Positions 7,708 through 17,399 of a DNA stretch of 64,000 nt are shown piece by piece; position 1 is the stretch's first letter, and each line of letters opens with the position of its first letter. Under the pieces are notes generated by a model. It ran no database searches. It was not told the DNA's origin and saw nothing but the letters and a program-made list of their open reading frames with translations. Where the stretch lies: positions 186,001-250,000 of the forward strand of contig NZ_NRRR01000004.1 of assembly GCF_016583765.1 (NCBI RefSeq), given 5' to 3'. Origin of the DNA: Chromatium weissei (GTDB lineage Bacteria; Pseudomonadota; Gammaproteobacteria; Chromatiales; Chromatiaceae). The position numbers and the translations under genes are program-made.

Positions 7708-9993
7708 ATGAATCTCGTTATTGTCGAATCGCCCGCCAAAGCCAAAACCATTAAGAAATACCTCGGCGCTGATTTTGAAGTCATTGCCTCTTATGGGCAT
7801 GTGCGCGATCTCGTGCCGAAAGAAGGCGCGGTCGATCCAGACAATGGCTTTGCAATGAAATACCAAATCATTGAACGTAATGAAAAACACGTTCAAGCCA
7901 TTGCAAAAAAGCTCAAAGATGCCAGCGCACTTTATTTAGCCACTGATCCAGATCGAGAAGGTGAAGCGATTTCGTGGCATCTCTATGAGTTATTAAAAGG
8001 TCGTCGTCAGCTCGGTGAACGTTCGGTGCATCGCATCGTATTTAACGAAATCACGAAACGCGCCGTGCAGGAAGCCGTCGCCAATCCCCGCGAGCTGTCG
8101 TATGACTTGGTGAATGCGCAGCAGGCGCGGCGGGCGTTGGATTATCTCGTCGGTTTCAATTTATCGCCGCTGCTGTGGAAAAAGATTCGGCGCGGCTTGT
8201 CGGCTGGGCGGGTGCAGAGTCCGGCGCTGCGGCTGATTTGCGAGCGCGAGGCTGAAATTGAAGCCTTCGTGCAGCAGGAATACTGGACGCTGGAAGCGGA
8301 TGCTGCGAAGGAAACGAAAACTTTCAGCGCCAAATTGACCCATTTCGACGGCGTGAAATTGGAGCAATTCAGCATCGTCGATGCGGATCGCGCCAGCGCA
8401 GTGCGTCAGCAATTGGAACAGGCCGCTGCGGGCACGTTGCGCGTCGAGCAGGTGGAACGGAAACAGCGCAAGCGCCAGCCCGCGCCGCCATTTATCACGT
8501 CCACGCTGCAACAGGAAGCTGCCCGCAAACTGGGTTTTACCGCGCTGCGCACGATGCGCGTCGCTCAACAGTTGTATGAAGGTGTCGATGTCGATGGCGA
8601 AGCGGTGGGTTTGATTACCTACATGCGCACCGATTCGGTCAATTTGGCGCAGGAAGCCATTGCGGAAATTCGCGCCTATGTCGTTGATCGTTATGGCGCT
8701 GCCGATTTGCCGGAACAGCCGCGTTTATTCAAAACCAAATCCAAAAACGCGCAGGAAGCGCACGAAGCCATTCGTCCCACATCAATTCTGCGCGAGCCGA
8801 GCGCGCTCAAAGCGCATTTGGCTCCCGAGCAATTTCGATTGTACGAACTGATTTGGAAACGGACGCTGGCGTGTCAGATGGCACACGCGCTGATTAACCA
8901 AGTGGCGGTGGATTTGAGCGCCGGCACAACTGCGCATTTGCTGCGGGCAACGGGCGCGGTGATTGCCGAGCCAGGATTTATGCGCGTGTATTTGGAAGGT
9001 CGGGATGACGCGCAAAGTGCCGATGACGACGAGGAGCGGATGCTGCCAGAAATGCAAATTGGTGAGCAAATCAAGTTGCTGGCGCTGCGCACCGAGCAGC
9101 ATTTCACCGAACCGCCGCCGCGTTATTCAGAGGCATCGCTGGTGAAGGCGTTGGAGGAATTCGGCATCGGTCGTCCGTCGACTTACGCCTCGATTATTTC
9201 CACGCTGCAAGATCGTGAATACGTCACGTTGGATAAAAAACGCTTTTCGCCAACTGACGTGGGGCGCGTGGTCAATCGGTTTTTGACCGAGCATTTCACG
9301 GCTTACGTCGATTACGATTTCACGGCGAAATTGGAAGACGAATTGGATGCAGTTTCTCGCGGCGAAGGCGAATGGGTTCCGCTGTTGGAGCAATTTTGGA
9401 AACCATTCAAAGATTTAGTTGATCACACGCAGGCAAATGTTAAACGCAGCGATGTGACACAGGAAAAGCTCGACGAGCTGTGTCCGAAATGTGGCAATCC
9501 GCTGTCGATTCGGCTGGGGCGCAACGGGCGCTTTATCGGTTGCACCCATTATCCCGATTGCGATTACACCCGCGATCTCAATGCCGATCACGCGCAGACG
9601 GAAGCGCCGGAAATGGTCGAAGGGCGCAACTGTCCGCTGTGCAACTCGGCGTTGGAAATCAAACGCGGGCGTTACGGCAAGTTCATCGGTTGCAGCAGTT
9701 ATCCGACTTGTAAACACATCGAACCGCTGGAAAAACCGGAAGATACCGGTGTCAGTTGTCCGCAATGTCGAAAGGGCACGTTGCAGAAAAAGAAATCGCG
9801 GCGCGGCAAATTGTTTTATTCCTGCTCCACCTATCCAACTTGCGATTACGCGGTGTGGGACGAACCCATTGCCGAACCCTGCCCGCAATGTGGCTGGTCG
9901 ATTCTCACGCTCAAAACCACAAAAACCAAGGGCACGATGAAAGTCTGTCCACAAAAAGAATGCAATTACCGAGCGACCATCGACACTGAATAA
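7708..9993 (+). CDS. topA: DNA topoisomerase I
   Basis: TopA relaxes negative supercoils by a type IA mechanism. I use the ATG at 7708 because MNLVIVESPAKAKTI is the conserved start; a longer open frame upstream overlaps smg. The protein has 761 residues. The Toprim acidic motif ATDPDREGEAISWHL lies near 78-92. The catalytic tyrosine is Tyr305 in LITYMRTDSVN. Near the C-terminus there are four topoisomerase zinc ribbons, three of which have clear CPxC...C pairs (CPKCGN, CPLCNS, CPQCRK); the last is CPQCGW...CPQKEC. It ends in a convergent arrangement with dnaG. Confidence 0.97.
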   Translation: MNLVIVESPAKAKTIKKYLGADFEVIASYGHVRDLVPKEGAVDPDNGFAMKYQIIERNEKHVQAIAKKLKDASALYLATDPDREGEAISWHLYELLKGRRQLGERSVHRIVFNEITKRAVQEAVANPRELSYDLVNAQQARRALDYLVGFNLSPLLWKKIRRGLSAGRVQSPALRLICEREAEIEAFVQQEYWTLEADAAKETKTFSAKLTHFDGVKLEQFSIVDADRASAVRQQLEQAAAGTLRVEQVERKQRKRQPAPPFITSTLQQEAARKLGFTALRTMRVAQQLYEGVDVDGEAVGLITYMRTDSVNLAQEAIAEIRAYVVDRYGAADLPEQPRLFKTKSKNAQEAHEAIRPTSILREPSALKAHLAPEQFRLYELIWKRTLACQMAHALINQVAVDLSAGTTAHLLRATGAVIAEPGFMRVYLEGRDDAQSADDDEERMLPEMQIGEQIKLLALRTEQHFTEPPPRYSEASLVKALEEFGIGRPSTYASIISTLQDREYVTLDKKRFSPTDVGRVVNRFLTEHFTAYVDYDFTAKLEDELDAVSRGEGEWVPLLEQFWKPFKDLVDHTQANVKRSDVTQEKLDELCPKCGNPLSIRLGRNGRFIGCTHYPDCDYTRDLNADHAQTEAPEMVEGRNCPLCNSALEIKRGRYGKFIGCSSYPTCKHIEPLEKPEDTGVSCPQCRKGTLQKKKSRRGKLFYSCSTYPTCDYAVWDEPIAEPCPQCGWSILTLKTTKTKGTMKVCPQKECNYRATIDTE

Positions 9994-10006
9994 CCCGCAA
10001 ATAAAC

Positions 10007-10031
10007 TGAACCATTTCAATGAAATGGTTCA
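10007..10031. terminator. 25-bp perfect palindrome at the topA/dnaG convergent end
   Basis: TGAACCATTTCA (10007-10018) and TGAAATGGTTCA (10020-10031) are exact inverted repeats around a single base. The palindrome overlaps the dnaG stop codon and lies 13 bases after topA, so it could act as a bidirectional transcription stop. There is no T-run on either side, so intrinsic termination is not certain. Confidence 0.5.
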
Positions 10032-11692
10032 AATTGCTCCGCTTTTCGCACTTCATCGCTCAATCGCTGCAATCCATCTCGAAACTCCGTCGCCACATCT
10101 GCATTCGCTAAATCCTGCAAAAACGGATGCACACTCAATCGCTGTAGATATTCAAAATGCGGATGCTCGCGCCAGCGTTCCAACAGCATCGCAGTTGTCA
10201 ATTCTGGTTGCAGAAACAGAGTGTTGAGCAATTCCACGAGAATATCCACGCCCGAATTCGGCAATCGCTGCCAGTCCGCCGCTGACTGTTTTGCCACGGC
10301 AGCCAATTCAGGATTGGCCAGCAGCAGCGCGATGGTTTGTGCGATCAGTGTCGGTCGTAATTCTTTTTGAATTCTTTTTTGCGACAAAGACCCTTGTCTG
10401 TCTGATTTTTTTGCAACAGCGGTGGACGCAATTCGCGGCGATTTCACCATTTCCGCCAATTCCTGCGTCAGCAAATCGCGGTAAACATCAGAAGGCACTT
10501 TATCAATCAATGGTTTAGCCAGCGTTGCCAAGCGAGCGCGTCCGTCTGAACTGGTGATTTCTTTCACTTGCGTTTGCAAATGCGCAAATAAAAACGTCGA
10601 TAACGGTGATGCCTGCGCCAGTCGCGCCGTCAAACCGTCCGCACCCTCGCGCCGAATCAGCGTGTCTGGATCATCGCCTTCGGGCAAAAACAGAAACCGT
10701 AGCGTTTGTTGACCGGTCATCAGCGGCAACGCGATTTCCAACGCTTTCCACGCCGCAGCGCGTCCGGCGCGGTCGCCGTCAAAACAAAAAATCAGTTCCG
10801 GCACGGTGCGCAGCAGTTGTAAATGTTCCGATGTCGTTGCAGTGCCGAGCGTGGCGACGACGTTGGTGATGCCAAATTGCGCCAGCGCAATCACATCCAA
10901 ATAACCTTCTACAATCAACAGTGTATTCAACTGCCGATTGGCCTGTTGCGCTTCAAACCATCCGTACAGCTCGCGCCCTTTGTGAAACACCGGCGTTTCC
11001 GGCGAGTTGAGATATTTCGGTTTGGTCTCGCCGAGCGCCCGTCCACCAAAGCCGATCACGCGCCCGCGCCGGTTGCGAATGGGAAACAGAATGCGATTGC
11101 GAAAACGGTCATAACGCTGTCCATCGCGCTCGGCCAGCAATCCGCACGCAAGCAAACGGTCACGTTCAACGGCTGTTTTGCCCAATTGCGAGAGAATGAA
11201 ATCACCGGTCGGCGGCGCAAAACCCAGTTGATAGTGAGCGGCAATCGCGCCGGTCAGACCGCGCTGCTTGAGATAATTCACGGCGAATTGCGCAGTGGAA
11301 TGCTGGCGCAATTGCTGGCGATAACAGTCATTTGCCTGTTCGAGCAGTTGCAGCAGTGGACTGACATCGGGCAACGCGGACATCGCTTCGTCGTCAAGCG
11401 GTATCTCCACTCCGGCGCGAGCAGCCAACTCTTCAATCGCTTCTCGAAACGATAAACGATTGTATTCCATGAGAAAACCGATTGCCGTGCCGTGCGCGCC
11501 ACAGCCGAAGCAGTGATAAAACTGTTTTTCAGGACTGACGGAGAATGACGGTGTTTTTTCGTCGTGAAAGGGACAACGGGCTTGGTAATTTCTACCGGCT
11601 TTGCGGAGTGTCAACCGCGAACCAATCAGTGCCACGATGTCGGTTCGCGCCAGCAGATGATCGATGAATTCTGAAGGAATTCTGCCAGCCAT
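10016..11692 (-). CDS. dnaG: DNA primase
   Basis: DnaG makes RNA primers at the replication fork and is recruited by the DnaB helicase. The 558-residue protein starts with the CHC2 zinc-binding domain: Cys40, His43, Cys61 and Cys64 in CPFHDEKTPSFSVSPE and CFGCGAHG. The catalytic Toprim core follows, with VEGYLDVIAL and FDGDRAGRAAAWKA. The C-terminal helicase-binding domain is more divergent, and a basic, low-conservation linker (KKSDRQGSLSQKRIQKEL) separates it from the core. It belongs to the rpsU-yqeY-dnaG block on the minus strand, a variant of the macromolecular synthesis operon. The sigma factor gene rpoD that often follows is not here, since topA lies convergently downstream. Confidence 0.96.
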   Translation of the reverse strand: MAGRIPSEFIDHLLARTDIVALIGSRLTLRKAGRNYQARCPFHDEKTPSFSVSPEKQFYHCFGCGAHGTAIGFLMEYNRLSFREAIEELAARAGVEIPLDDEAMSALPDVSPLLQLLEQANDCYRQQLRQHSTAQFAVNYLKQRGLTGAIAAHYQLGFAPPTGDFILSQLGKTAVERDRLLACGLLAERDGQRYDRFRNRILFPIRNRRGRVIGFGGRALGETKPKYLNSPETPVFHKGRELYGWFEAQQANRQLNTLLIVEGYLDVIALAQFGITNVVATLGTATTSEHLQLLRTVPELIFCFDGDRAGRAAAWKALEIALPLMTGQQTLRFLFLPEGDDPDTLIRREGADGLTARLAQASPLSTFLFAHLQTQVKEITSSDGRARLATLAKPLIDKVPSDVYRDLLTQELAEMVKSPRIASTAVAKKSDRQGSLSQKRIQKELRPTLIAQTIALLLANPELAAVAKQSAADWQRLPNSGVDILVELLNTLFLQPELTTAMLLERWREHPHFEYLQRLSVHPFLQDLANADVATEFRDGLQRLSDEVRKAEQFEPFH

Positions 11693-11730
11693 GTGTTTAA
11701 CGGGCAGTGAAGCGCAACAGGGCGCGAGAA

Positions 11731-12174
11731 TTAACCGGCAAGTCGTTGTTTAATCAGAGAACTGACCGCGCCCATATCGGCGCGTCCCTGAACCTGCGGA
11801 CGCAGAATCGCCATCACCTTGCCCATGTCGTTCATCGCCGCCGCGCCGGAACTGGCAATTGCGGCATCGAGCAGTTCAGTCAATTCCGCCTCGGTCAACG
11901 CTGCGGGCAAATAATTCTGAATCACCGTGACTTCAAAACGCTCCACCTCAGCGAGGTCTTCGCGTCCGGCAGCGGAGTATTGTGTGATCGAATCGCGGCG
12001 TTGTTTCAACATTTTATCAAGTACGGCAAGCACTTGTGCATCATCCAGTTCGATGCGTTCATCCACTTCGCGCTGTTTGATTGCGGCCAGAATCAACCGA
12101 ATGACACCGAGGCGAACTTTATCGCCGGCCTTCATTGCGGTTTTCATGTCATCTTGAATTCGTGATTTAAGCAT
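11731..12174 (-). CDS. GatB/YqeY domain protein
   Basis: This 147-residue protein matches the YqeY family, which shares a helical domain with the tail of the amidotransferase subunit GatB and may bind tRNA. The start MLKSRIQDDMKTAMKAGDK is the conserved family N-terminus, so the in-frame extension to 12222 is not used. Characteristic segments are RLGVIRLILAAIKQREVD, VIQNYLPAALTEAEL and MGKVMAILRPQVQGRADMG. It stands between rpsU and dnaG, the usual place for this gene in gammaproteobacteria. No enzymatic function is established for the stand-alone protein. Confidence 0.93.
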   Translation of the reverse strand: MLKSRIQDDMKTAMKAGDKVRLGVIRLILAAIKQREVDERIELDDAQVLAVLDKMLKQRRDSITQYSAAGREDLAEVERFEVTVIQNYLPAALTEAELTELLDAAIASSGAAAMNDMGKVMAILRPQVQGRADMGAVSSLIKQRLAG

Positions 12175-12214
12175 GTCGGCGATGCGTCTCAACAAATGGT
12201 AGGAATCAAATGAA

Positions 12215-12246
12215 AAATCCAATCGTCAGTGATGGCGATTGGATTT
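12215..12246 (-). terminator. intrinsic terminator downstream of rpsU
   Basis: An 11-bp perfect stem, AAATCCAATCG (12215-12225) with CGATTGGATTT (12236-12246), encloses a ten-base loop. Read on the minus strand it ends in five T's. It would separate rpsU expression from the yqeY-dnaG genes, comparable in logic to the attenuating terminator after rpsU in enterobacteria. Confidence 0.75.
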
Positions 12247-12317
12247 GAATGCGGCAATTGGACTTCAATTAGAGAGTTCACATTCAGCGCCGAGCCAAAC
12301 GTTGACCTGACGCTAAT

Positions 12318-12533
12318 TCAATAAGGACGTTCCCAGCGTCGGGATTCGCGTTGCAGCTTTTTCTGGTGACGCTTGACGGCGGCGGCTTTTTTGCGTTTCC
12401 GCTCGGAAGTGGGCTTTTCATAAAACTCACGACGGCGAACTTCAGCAAGCACACCTGCTTTCTCGCAGGAACGCTTAAAACGCCGCATAGCGACTTCAAA
12501 TGGTTCGTTTTCTTTGACGCGGACGCTGGGCAT
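12318..12533 (-). CDS. rpsU: 30S ribosomal protein bS21
   Basis: bS21 is a small basic protein on the 30S platform near the anti-Shine-Dalgarno region. The 71-residue sequence is a textbook match: [20 protein letters not shown], then [20 protein letters not shown], and a Lys/Arg-rich tail ending RRWERPY. Length equals the family norm. It is followed on the minus strand by a strong terminator and then by the YqeY-family gene and dnaG. The start ATG at 12531-12533 is unambiguous. Confidence 0.97.
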   Translation of the reverse strand: MPSVRVKENEPFEVAMRRFKRSCEKAGVLAEVRRREFYEKPTSERKRKKAAAVKRHQKKLQRESRRWERPY

Positions 12534-12573
12534 AGATAGTCCTTAAAAGGTCTCCAAATGAGAGAGTTGGGGT

Positions 12574-12592
12574 AAAAAAGATCGTTGATCTT
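12574..12592 (-). terminator. small terminator after the sCache chemoreceptor gene
   Basis: AAGATC (12578-12583) and GATCTT (12587-12592) form a 6-bp stem with a GTT loop, and on the minus strand it runs into T's (12574-12577). It lies between the chemoreceptor stop and rpsU. The stem is short and the call is tentative. Confidence 0.45.
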
Positions 12593-12644
12593 AACGGAAA
12601 ACCGACTTTAATTGCAAAAACTTGAATCGCGGCGCGCAATGTGT

Positions 12645-14270
12645 TTATACGCGAAAACGTCCGAGCTGCTGCTTGAGATTCAACGCCATCGTTTCCAAAC
12701 GATTCGCCGTTGCCGCCGCCATCTGAATGGTTGCCGTCGTATCCGACACCATGCGCTCAATTTTATCAATATGTTGCGCAATTGCCGTGGACGCGCCCGC
12801 CTGCTCGTGTGTGGTATCAGCGACGGCATGAACTCGCGCCAGCGTGTGCTCAGTATTTTCCTCAATTGCCCGCAGCGATTCCGATGCCGAATTAGCCAGC
12901 GTGACTCCGATGTCCAATTCCGGCAGCGCCCGATTCATCGCATCCACTGCGCCCTCGGTATCGCGTTGAATTCCCAAAATCATCTGCTCGATCTCCGTCG
13001 TCGCCGTCGCCGTGCTGCTCGCCAATTTACGCACCTCATCCGCAACCACCGCAAACCCGCGCCCCTGTTCACCAGCCCGCGCCGCTTCAATCGCCGCATT
13101 CAACGCCAGCAAATTGGTTTGTCCCGCAATGCCTTTGATCACATTAGCAATACTAGAAATTTGTTTGGTGCGATCTTCCAACGCTCGAATCTGCATCGAC
13201 GCATCCGTCATCGTCGCAGCAATTTTTTGAATCGCACGACTGGCTTGATCAGCACGTTCGCGACCCTGACTTGCCAGCGCCAGCGCATCACTGGAATTAT
13301 TTTCGGTTTCCCGTGCATTTTCAGAGATTTGGCTAGAACTGATGGTGAGCTGATCAATCGCCGCAGCCATCGCAGTCGTCGCCAGCGCCTGCTGATTCGC
13401 CGCACCAGACACCTCATTAAATGCCAGCTTAATTTCCTCAGCATCATCAACTAACGAATCCGCTTCACTATTGATTGACACAATTAAATTGCGCAACGCA
13501 TCAATCATAATACGCAGAGATTGCAATAAACTTTCTGATGGCGTTTCGCCGAATGCGACTGCCAAATTACCCTGCGCCACTTCTTGCATTGTCAATTGCG
13601 CTGGCCTCAATTCACCGCCCAATTGCGATAAAATACTATTGCCCAGCAGCCAACCTAAAAATCCCAACCCAATTAACAACAGAATAGACACAATTCCGAG
13701 TAACATTGAACCAGCGCGAAATGTTTTATCAATATCATCAATATAAATACCGGTACCAATCACCCAATTCCACGGTGCAAATAACATGGCATAAGACAAT
13801 TTTGGCTCCGCTTTGGGATTTCCGGTGCGTGGAAACCAATAATCAACAAAGTCTCCGCCGCGTTGTGCCGCTTTAACCAATTCTTGAACTAAAAATTGAC
13901 CGTTAGCATCGCGCAAATCGCGTTTATTTTGTCCTTCAAATTCTGGTTTAGATGGATAAAGCACATAAACATGATGGGTATCAAAAATAAAATAATAGTC
14001 GCTATCGTTATAGCGTATTTCGCGCAGACTGGCGCGAGCAGCTTGCTGTGCTTCTGCTTCTGAAAGCTGACCATTTTTAGCAAGTTGGTGATAATGGTTG
14101 AGAATACCGATTCCCACTTCAACCAAATTTTTAGTCTTTTCTTTACGGTCATTGAGCATGTTGTTTTGTAATTGAAACAGCGCAATCAGTCCAATACCGA
14201 GTACGCCAATCAACATTAAACCAATCAATAACCGAATACGGGTTGCAACTTTCAATTGCTTAAAAAACAT
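12645..14270 (-). CDS. methyl-accepting chemotaxis protein with sCache domain
   Basis: A 541-residue membrane chemoreceptor. The first transmembrane helix is about 13-35. A periplasmic single-Cache (sCache_2 type) sensor covers about 37-185, with the typical [20 protein letters not shown] and [18 protein letters not shown] stretches; this family often senses small carboxylates, but the ligand here is unknown. The second helix is about 188-210, then HAMP and the cytoplasmic signalling helices. The kinase-control tip [20 protein letters not shown] lies near residue 383. There is no C-terminal NWETF-type pentapeptide. It would control CheA via CheW, whose genes are not in this window. It has its own short terminator before rpsU. 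Confidence 0.93.
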   Translation of the reverse strand: MFFKQLKVATRIRLLIGLMLIGVLGIGLIALFQLQNNMLNDRKEKTKNLVEVGIGILNHYHQLAKNGQLSEAEAQQAARASLREIRYNDSDYYFIFDTHHVYVLYPSKPEFEGQNKRDLRDANGQFLVQELVKAAQRGGDFVDYWFPRTGNPKAEPKLSYAMLFAPWNWVIGTGIYIDDIDKTFRAGSMLLGIVSILLLIGLGFLGWLLGNSILSQLGGELRPAQLTMQEVAQGNLAVAFGETPSESLLQSLRIMIDALRNLIVSINSEADSLVDDAEEIKLAFNEVSGAANQQALATTAMAAAIDQLTISSSQISENARETENNSSDALALASQGRERADQASRAIQKIAATMTDASMQIRALEDRTKQISSIANVIKGIAGQTNLLALNAAIEAARAGEQGRGFAVVADEVRKLASSTATATTEIEQMILGIQRDTEGAVDAMNRALPELDIGVTLANSASESLRAIEENTEHTLARVHAVADTTHEQAGASTAIAQHIDKIERMVSDTTATIQMAAATANRLETMALNLKQQLGRFRV

Positions 14271-14332
14271 GGCGACCGCTCCGCAAAGCCATCTAAAAAT
14301 ACCTTAAACAGTGCGCAGTTTATGTGAATGTG

Positions 14333-14376
14333 ATTGATTCGCCATTGGTGCAATTGACACGCGCTGGCGAATCAAT
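14333..14376. repeat. 12-bp perfect inverted repeat after the Rieske gene
   Basis: ATTGATTCGCCA (14333-14344) pairs exactly with TGGCGAATCAAT (14365-14376) around a 20-base loop. It starts three bases beyond the Rieske stop codon on the minus strand and lies upstream of the chemoreceptor gene. It could end transcription or stabilise the message, but no T-run follows. Confidence 0.5.
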
Positions 14377-14379
14377 TCT

Positions 14380-14706
14380 TCACTGCATCACTGCGGTTGG
14401 ATCAAGCCACACTTGACCTTCATTAACCTTGACGCGATAGGTGCAAATTGGCGTTTCTGCTGGATCATTGAGTGGTGCGCCGGTTGCCAAACTAAAGCGG
14501 CTGCCGTGCAATGAACATTTAATTTCCGTTCCATTCAAACAGCCATAAGACAATGGATAATCTTCATGGCTGCAATTGTCTTCCACTGCGTAAAATTCTC
14601 CATTGACATTGGCAATGAGATAATTCCGTTTTGCCACTGTCACTTTAATGAATTTACCCGATGCAATTGTTTCCGGTGCGGCGACGGCAATCCACGGCGC
14701 TTCCAT
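14380..14706 (-). CDS. Rieske [2Fe-2S] ferredoxin-like protein
   Basis: A 108-residue soluble Rieske protein. The cluster-binding boxes are complete: Cys45-x-His47 in DNCSHEDYPLS and Cys64-x-x-His67 in KCSLHGSRF, which fits dioxygenase-type ferredoxins and NirD-like subunits. There is no signal peptide or membrane segment, so it is cytoplasmic. Such proteins carry one electron to an oxygenase or reductase component; no such partner is nearby. Its start is one base beyond the stop of the TrpD2-like gene, so the two are cotranscribed. The real redox partner and substrate are unknown. Confidence 0.85.
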   Translation of the reverse strand: MEAPWIAVAAPETIASGKFIKVTVAKRNYLIANVNGEFYAVEDNCSHEDYPLSYGCLNGTEIKCSLHGSRFSLATGAPLNDPAETPICTYRVKVNEGQVWLDPTAVMQ

Positions 14707-14707
14707 T

Positions 14708-15820
14708 TCAGCGCACCCGCTCGGCGGCGCGACCCGAATCGAGCACGTCGCGCAGTCGATCTGCGGCGACTGCCAGCGAAGCCTCGCGTCCTAAATGCCA
14801 CAAAATCAATGCGCCACCAAAAACCAAGCTGTCGTAGGTCGCACCGGTCACGCCGTTGAGTGCGGCCATTCCCGCTTCTGCAGCGGCTTGCGCGGCGGCG
14901 GGCACATCGACGACGACGGCAATTTCATCGCCCGGGCGCGTGGTTTGCGGCAAATCGTCCGGCAGCGGTACGGCGCGAACGGCTTGTTCAATGCTCAAAT
15001 CCAGCGGGTCGATGTCGAACGCCTGTTCTTCGGAATGGTGTTGATAATTAAAGCAAACGCCCTTTTGCCGCAGCGAGGGAATCACGCCGCCTTCAATGCC
15101 ACGCACGAGCAGTGCCGAGTCAAATCCGGCATGACGCGCCAGCAGTGCATAAATTCGTGAATAGGGTTTGTGCACATAACCCGTCACCAAATGCGTGCGT
15201 TTGCGCCCGTGAATGGGTCGCGCCATCACCTCCACCGTCGTGACCGCCTGCCGTTTGACGATGGTTGAACGCAGTTCTGCCAAATCGTGCAGCGGTGGAC
15301 AGAAGGTGCGTTGATCGACATAACTCCAACCGAGCGCAGAATCAGCCAAGCGTGCGGCGGCTTCTTCCGGTGTTAAATCGACCGGCACTCCGGCGGCGGC
15401 GAGCACGTGGCGATGCGTGACACCAAATTTCGGGCCAATGGCATTTGCGCCCTGACTGATGGATGCCACGCCGTACTCGGCGAGCAGCGGCATTAAAAAC
15501 GGCGCGGCGGGCAGACAGCGGTTATAACCATCATAAGGATCGGCGATGTCTACCACGTCATCGACTGCGGCAATCACCGGCGTGGTCTCATCACGAATCG
15601 CATCGAGAATGCCCTTAAACTCTTCATCGGTTTCCCGCTTCATGCGCAGCGCAATCAAGAAAATGCCCGCCTGCACCGAATCAACCTGTTGATTCAAAAT
15701 GGCGCGCATTCCAGCTCGCGCCTCTTCCAACGAAATGTCCTTCGACAATTCCGGCCCAGTCGCAATTCGTTGAATAATCGAACGCATCTGTAATTGCGCC
15801 GCATTAAGAGTGGTATTCAT
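14708..15820 (-). CDS. TrpD2-like protein (anthranilate phosphoribosyltransferase-like family)
   Basis: The 370-residue protein has the fold-level signature of class III nucleoside phosphorylase/TrpD proteins: an N-terminal helical domain (ISLEEARAGMRAILNQQVDS) and a glycine-rich phosphate-binding region around ASISQGANAIGPKFGVTHRH. It also has VDLTPEEAAARL, typical of the YbiB/TrpD2 branch. TrpD2 proteins generally lack anthranilate phosphoribosyltransferase activity, and E. coli YbiB binds nucleic acid, so a role in tryptophan synthesis should not be assumed. No trp genes are adjacent. It is followed directly by the Rieske gene. Divergent from hldE, with about 90 bases between them that must hold both promoters. 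Confidence 0.8.
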   Translation of the reverse strand: MNTTLNAAQLQMRSIIQRIATGPELSKDISLEEARAGMRAILNQQVDSVQAGIFLIALRMKRETDEEFKGILDAIRDETTPVIAAVDDVVDIADPYDGYNRCLPAAPFLMPLLAEYGVASISQGANAIGPKFGVTHRHVLAAAGVPVDLTPEEAAARLADSALGWSYVDQRTFCPPLHDLAELRSTIVKRQAVTTVEVMARPIHGRKRTHLVTGYVHKPYSRIYALLARHAGFDSALLVRGIEGGVIPSLRQKGVCFNYQHHSEEQAFDIDPLDLSIEQAVRAVPLPDDLPQTTRPGDEIAVVVDVPAAAQAAAEAGMAALNGVTGATYDSLVFGGALILWHLGREASLAVAADRLRDVLDSGRAAERVR

Positions 15821-15909
15821 GGTGATTCCTGATGAAGTGATGTGATCAATTGAGCAGTGATGTCACGCGATATTTTGCGCGCATTCAGCCATTTTTGGAG
15901 TGTTTAGCC

Positions 15910-17340
15910 TTGCGTTCGATTCATGCTTTTCCCTTTCCTGAATTCACCCGCTCCGCCGTGTTAGTCGCTGGCGATCTCATGTTAGATCGTTACTGGAGCG
16001 GCGCAACGACGCGCATTTCTCCCGAAGCACCCGTGCCGGTGGTGCAGGTCACACAGATTGAAGAACGTTCCGGTGGCGCGGCCAACGTTGCCCACAATCT
16101 CGCCGCGCTCGGCGTGCACACGACGCTGGTCGGCGTGACTGGCACGGATGATGCCGCAAATCGTCTTGCAGAACTGCTCGCCGCTGCGGGCATCACCACA
16201 CATCTTCATCGCCGCGCCGACGTGCCCACCATCACCAAATTGCGCGTGATGAGCCAGCATCAACAGTTGCTGCGACTGGATTTTGAACAATCACTCGCGC
16301 CTGTTGCCGATGATCCGTTGCCCACATTGGTCACGCAACTGCTCGATCACGCGAATTTGTTGCTGTTATCCGACTACGCAAAAGGCACGCTGACCGATCC
16401 CCAGCCGCTCATTGCCGCCGCACACGCTCGCGGAAAACCCGTTTTGATCGATCCGAAAGGGCACGATTTCACCCGTTATCGCGGCGCAACCCTGCTCACA
16501 CCAAACCTGCACGAATTGGAACGCATCGTCGGCGCGTGCGGAGATGACACAATTTTGATTGACAAAGGTCAACGATTGCGCAAAGAACTTGAGTTGACCG
16601 CACTGCTGATCACGCTCGGCGAGCGCGGAATGCTGTTGCTGGCGCAGAATGCCGCGCCGCTGCATTTGCCGACGCAAGCGCGAGAAGTGTTCGATGTCAC
16701 CGGCGCGGGCGATACCGTCATTGCCACGCTGGCCGCCGCACTCGCCACTGGTGTGACGCTCACCGATGCCTGCGCACTGGCGAACTGCGCTGCGAGTGTG
16801 GCAGTCGGCAAATTGGGTACGGCAACAGTCACCGCAGCGGAGTTAGAACAGGCTGCCGGTGGCGCAGAACGCTCAAAGATACTCACCGCGCAGTCACTGG
16901 AAATCGCCGTTGCTGCCGCGCAGGCACGCGGTGAACGCGTGGTGATGACCAACGGCTGTTTTGATTTGCTGCACGCCGGACACGTCGCCTATTTGCAACA
17001 GGCGCGTCAACTCGGTGAACGGCTAATTGTCGCCGTGAATGATGATGAATCGGTGCGCCGTCTTAAAGGAAAGACACGCCCAATCAACAGCTTAAATCAA
17101 CGCATGGCAGTATTAGCGGGATTGGCCGCCGTGAATTGGCTGTGTGCATTCAGTGAAGACACGCCGGAACAACTGATTTGTCGTATTAAGCCCGATGTTT
17201 TAGTGAAGGGCGGTGATTATCAAATTGAGCAAATTGCTGGCGCGAATTGTGTACAAGCACACGGCGGCACGGTGCGTATTCTTGATTTTGTACCGGAATG
17301 TTCGACCAGCCAAATGATTGGAACAATTCGTAGTATTTGA
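15910..17340 (+). CDS. hldE: bifunctional heptose-7-phosphate kinase/heptose-1-phosphate adenylyltransferase
   Basis: HldE makes ADP-heptose for the LPS inner core. It has two domains. The N-terminal PfkB/ribokinase kinase (about 10-320) contains GDLMLDRYW, GGAANVAHNLAALG and the catalytic DVTGAGDT. The C-terminal cytidylyltransferase-like domain (about 345-476) contains TNGCFDLLHAGHVAYL and KGGDYQIEQI. I prefer the TTG at 15910, because GGAG at 15897-15900 is correctly spaced and the family usually starts shortly before the first kinase strand. A longer form from another TTG at 15850 is open but has no ribosome site or similarity. With waaA nearby, it supports an LPS-bearing cell. Confidence 0.93.
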   Translation: MRSIHAFPFPEFTRSAVLVAGDLMLDRYWSGATTRISPEAPVPVVQVTQIEERSGGAANVAHNLAALGVHTTLVGVTGTDDAANRLAELLAAAGITTHLHRRADVPTITKLRVMSQHQQLLRLDFEQSLAPVADDPLPTLVTQLLDHANLLLLSDYAKGTLTDPQPLIAAAHARGKPVLIDPKGHDFTRYRGATLLTPNLHELERIVGACGDDTILIDKGQRLRKELELTALLITLGERGMLLLAQNAAPLHLPTQAREVFDVTGAGDTVIATLAAALATGVTLTDACALANCAASVAVGKLGTATVTAAELEQAAGGAERSKILTAQSLEIAVAAAQARGERVVMTNGCFDLLHAGHVAYLQQARQLGERLIVAVNDDESVRRLKGKTRPINSLNQRMAVLAGLAAVNWLCAFSEDTPEQLICRIKPDVLVKGGDYQIEQIAGANCVQAHGGTVRILDFVPECSTSQMIGTIRSI

Positions 17341-17399
17341 ATGATTGACGCTGCCGTTTATGATTGTCGCTTCAACAGATTCCAATTGAGGAATAGCTA

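Noticed and set aside
12612..13454. 280-residue plus-strand frame opposite the sCache chemoreceptor
   Set aside because: Arg/His-rich shadow of the conserved chemoreceptor signalling region.
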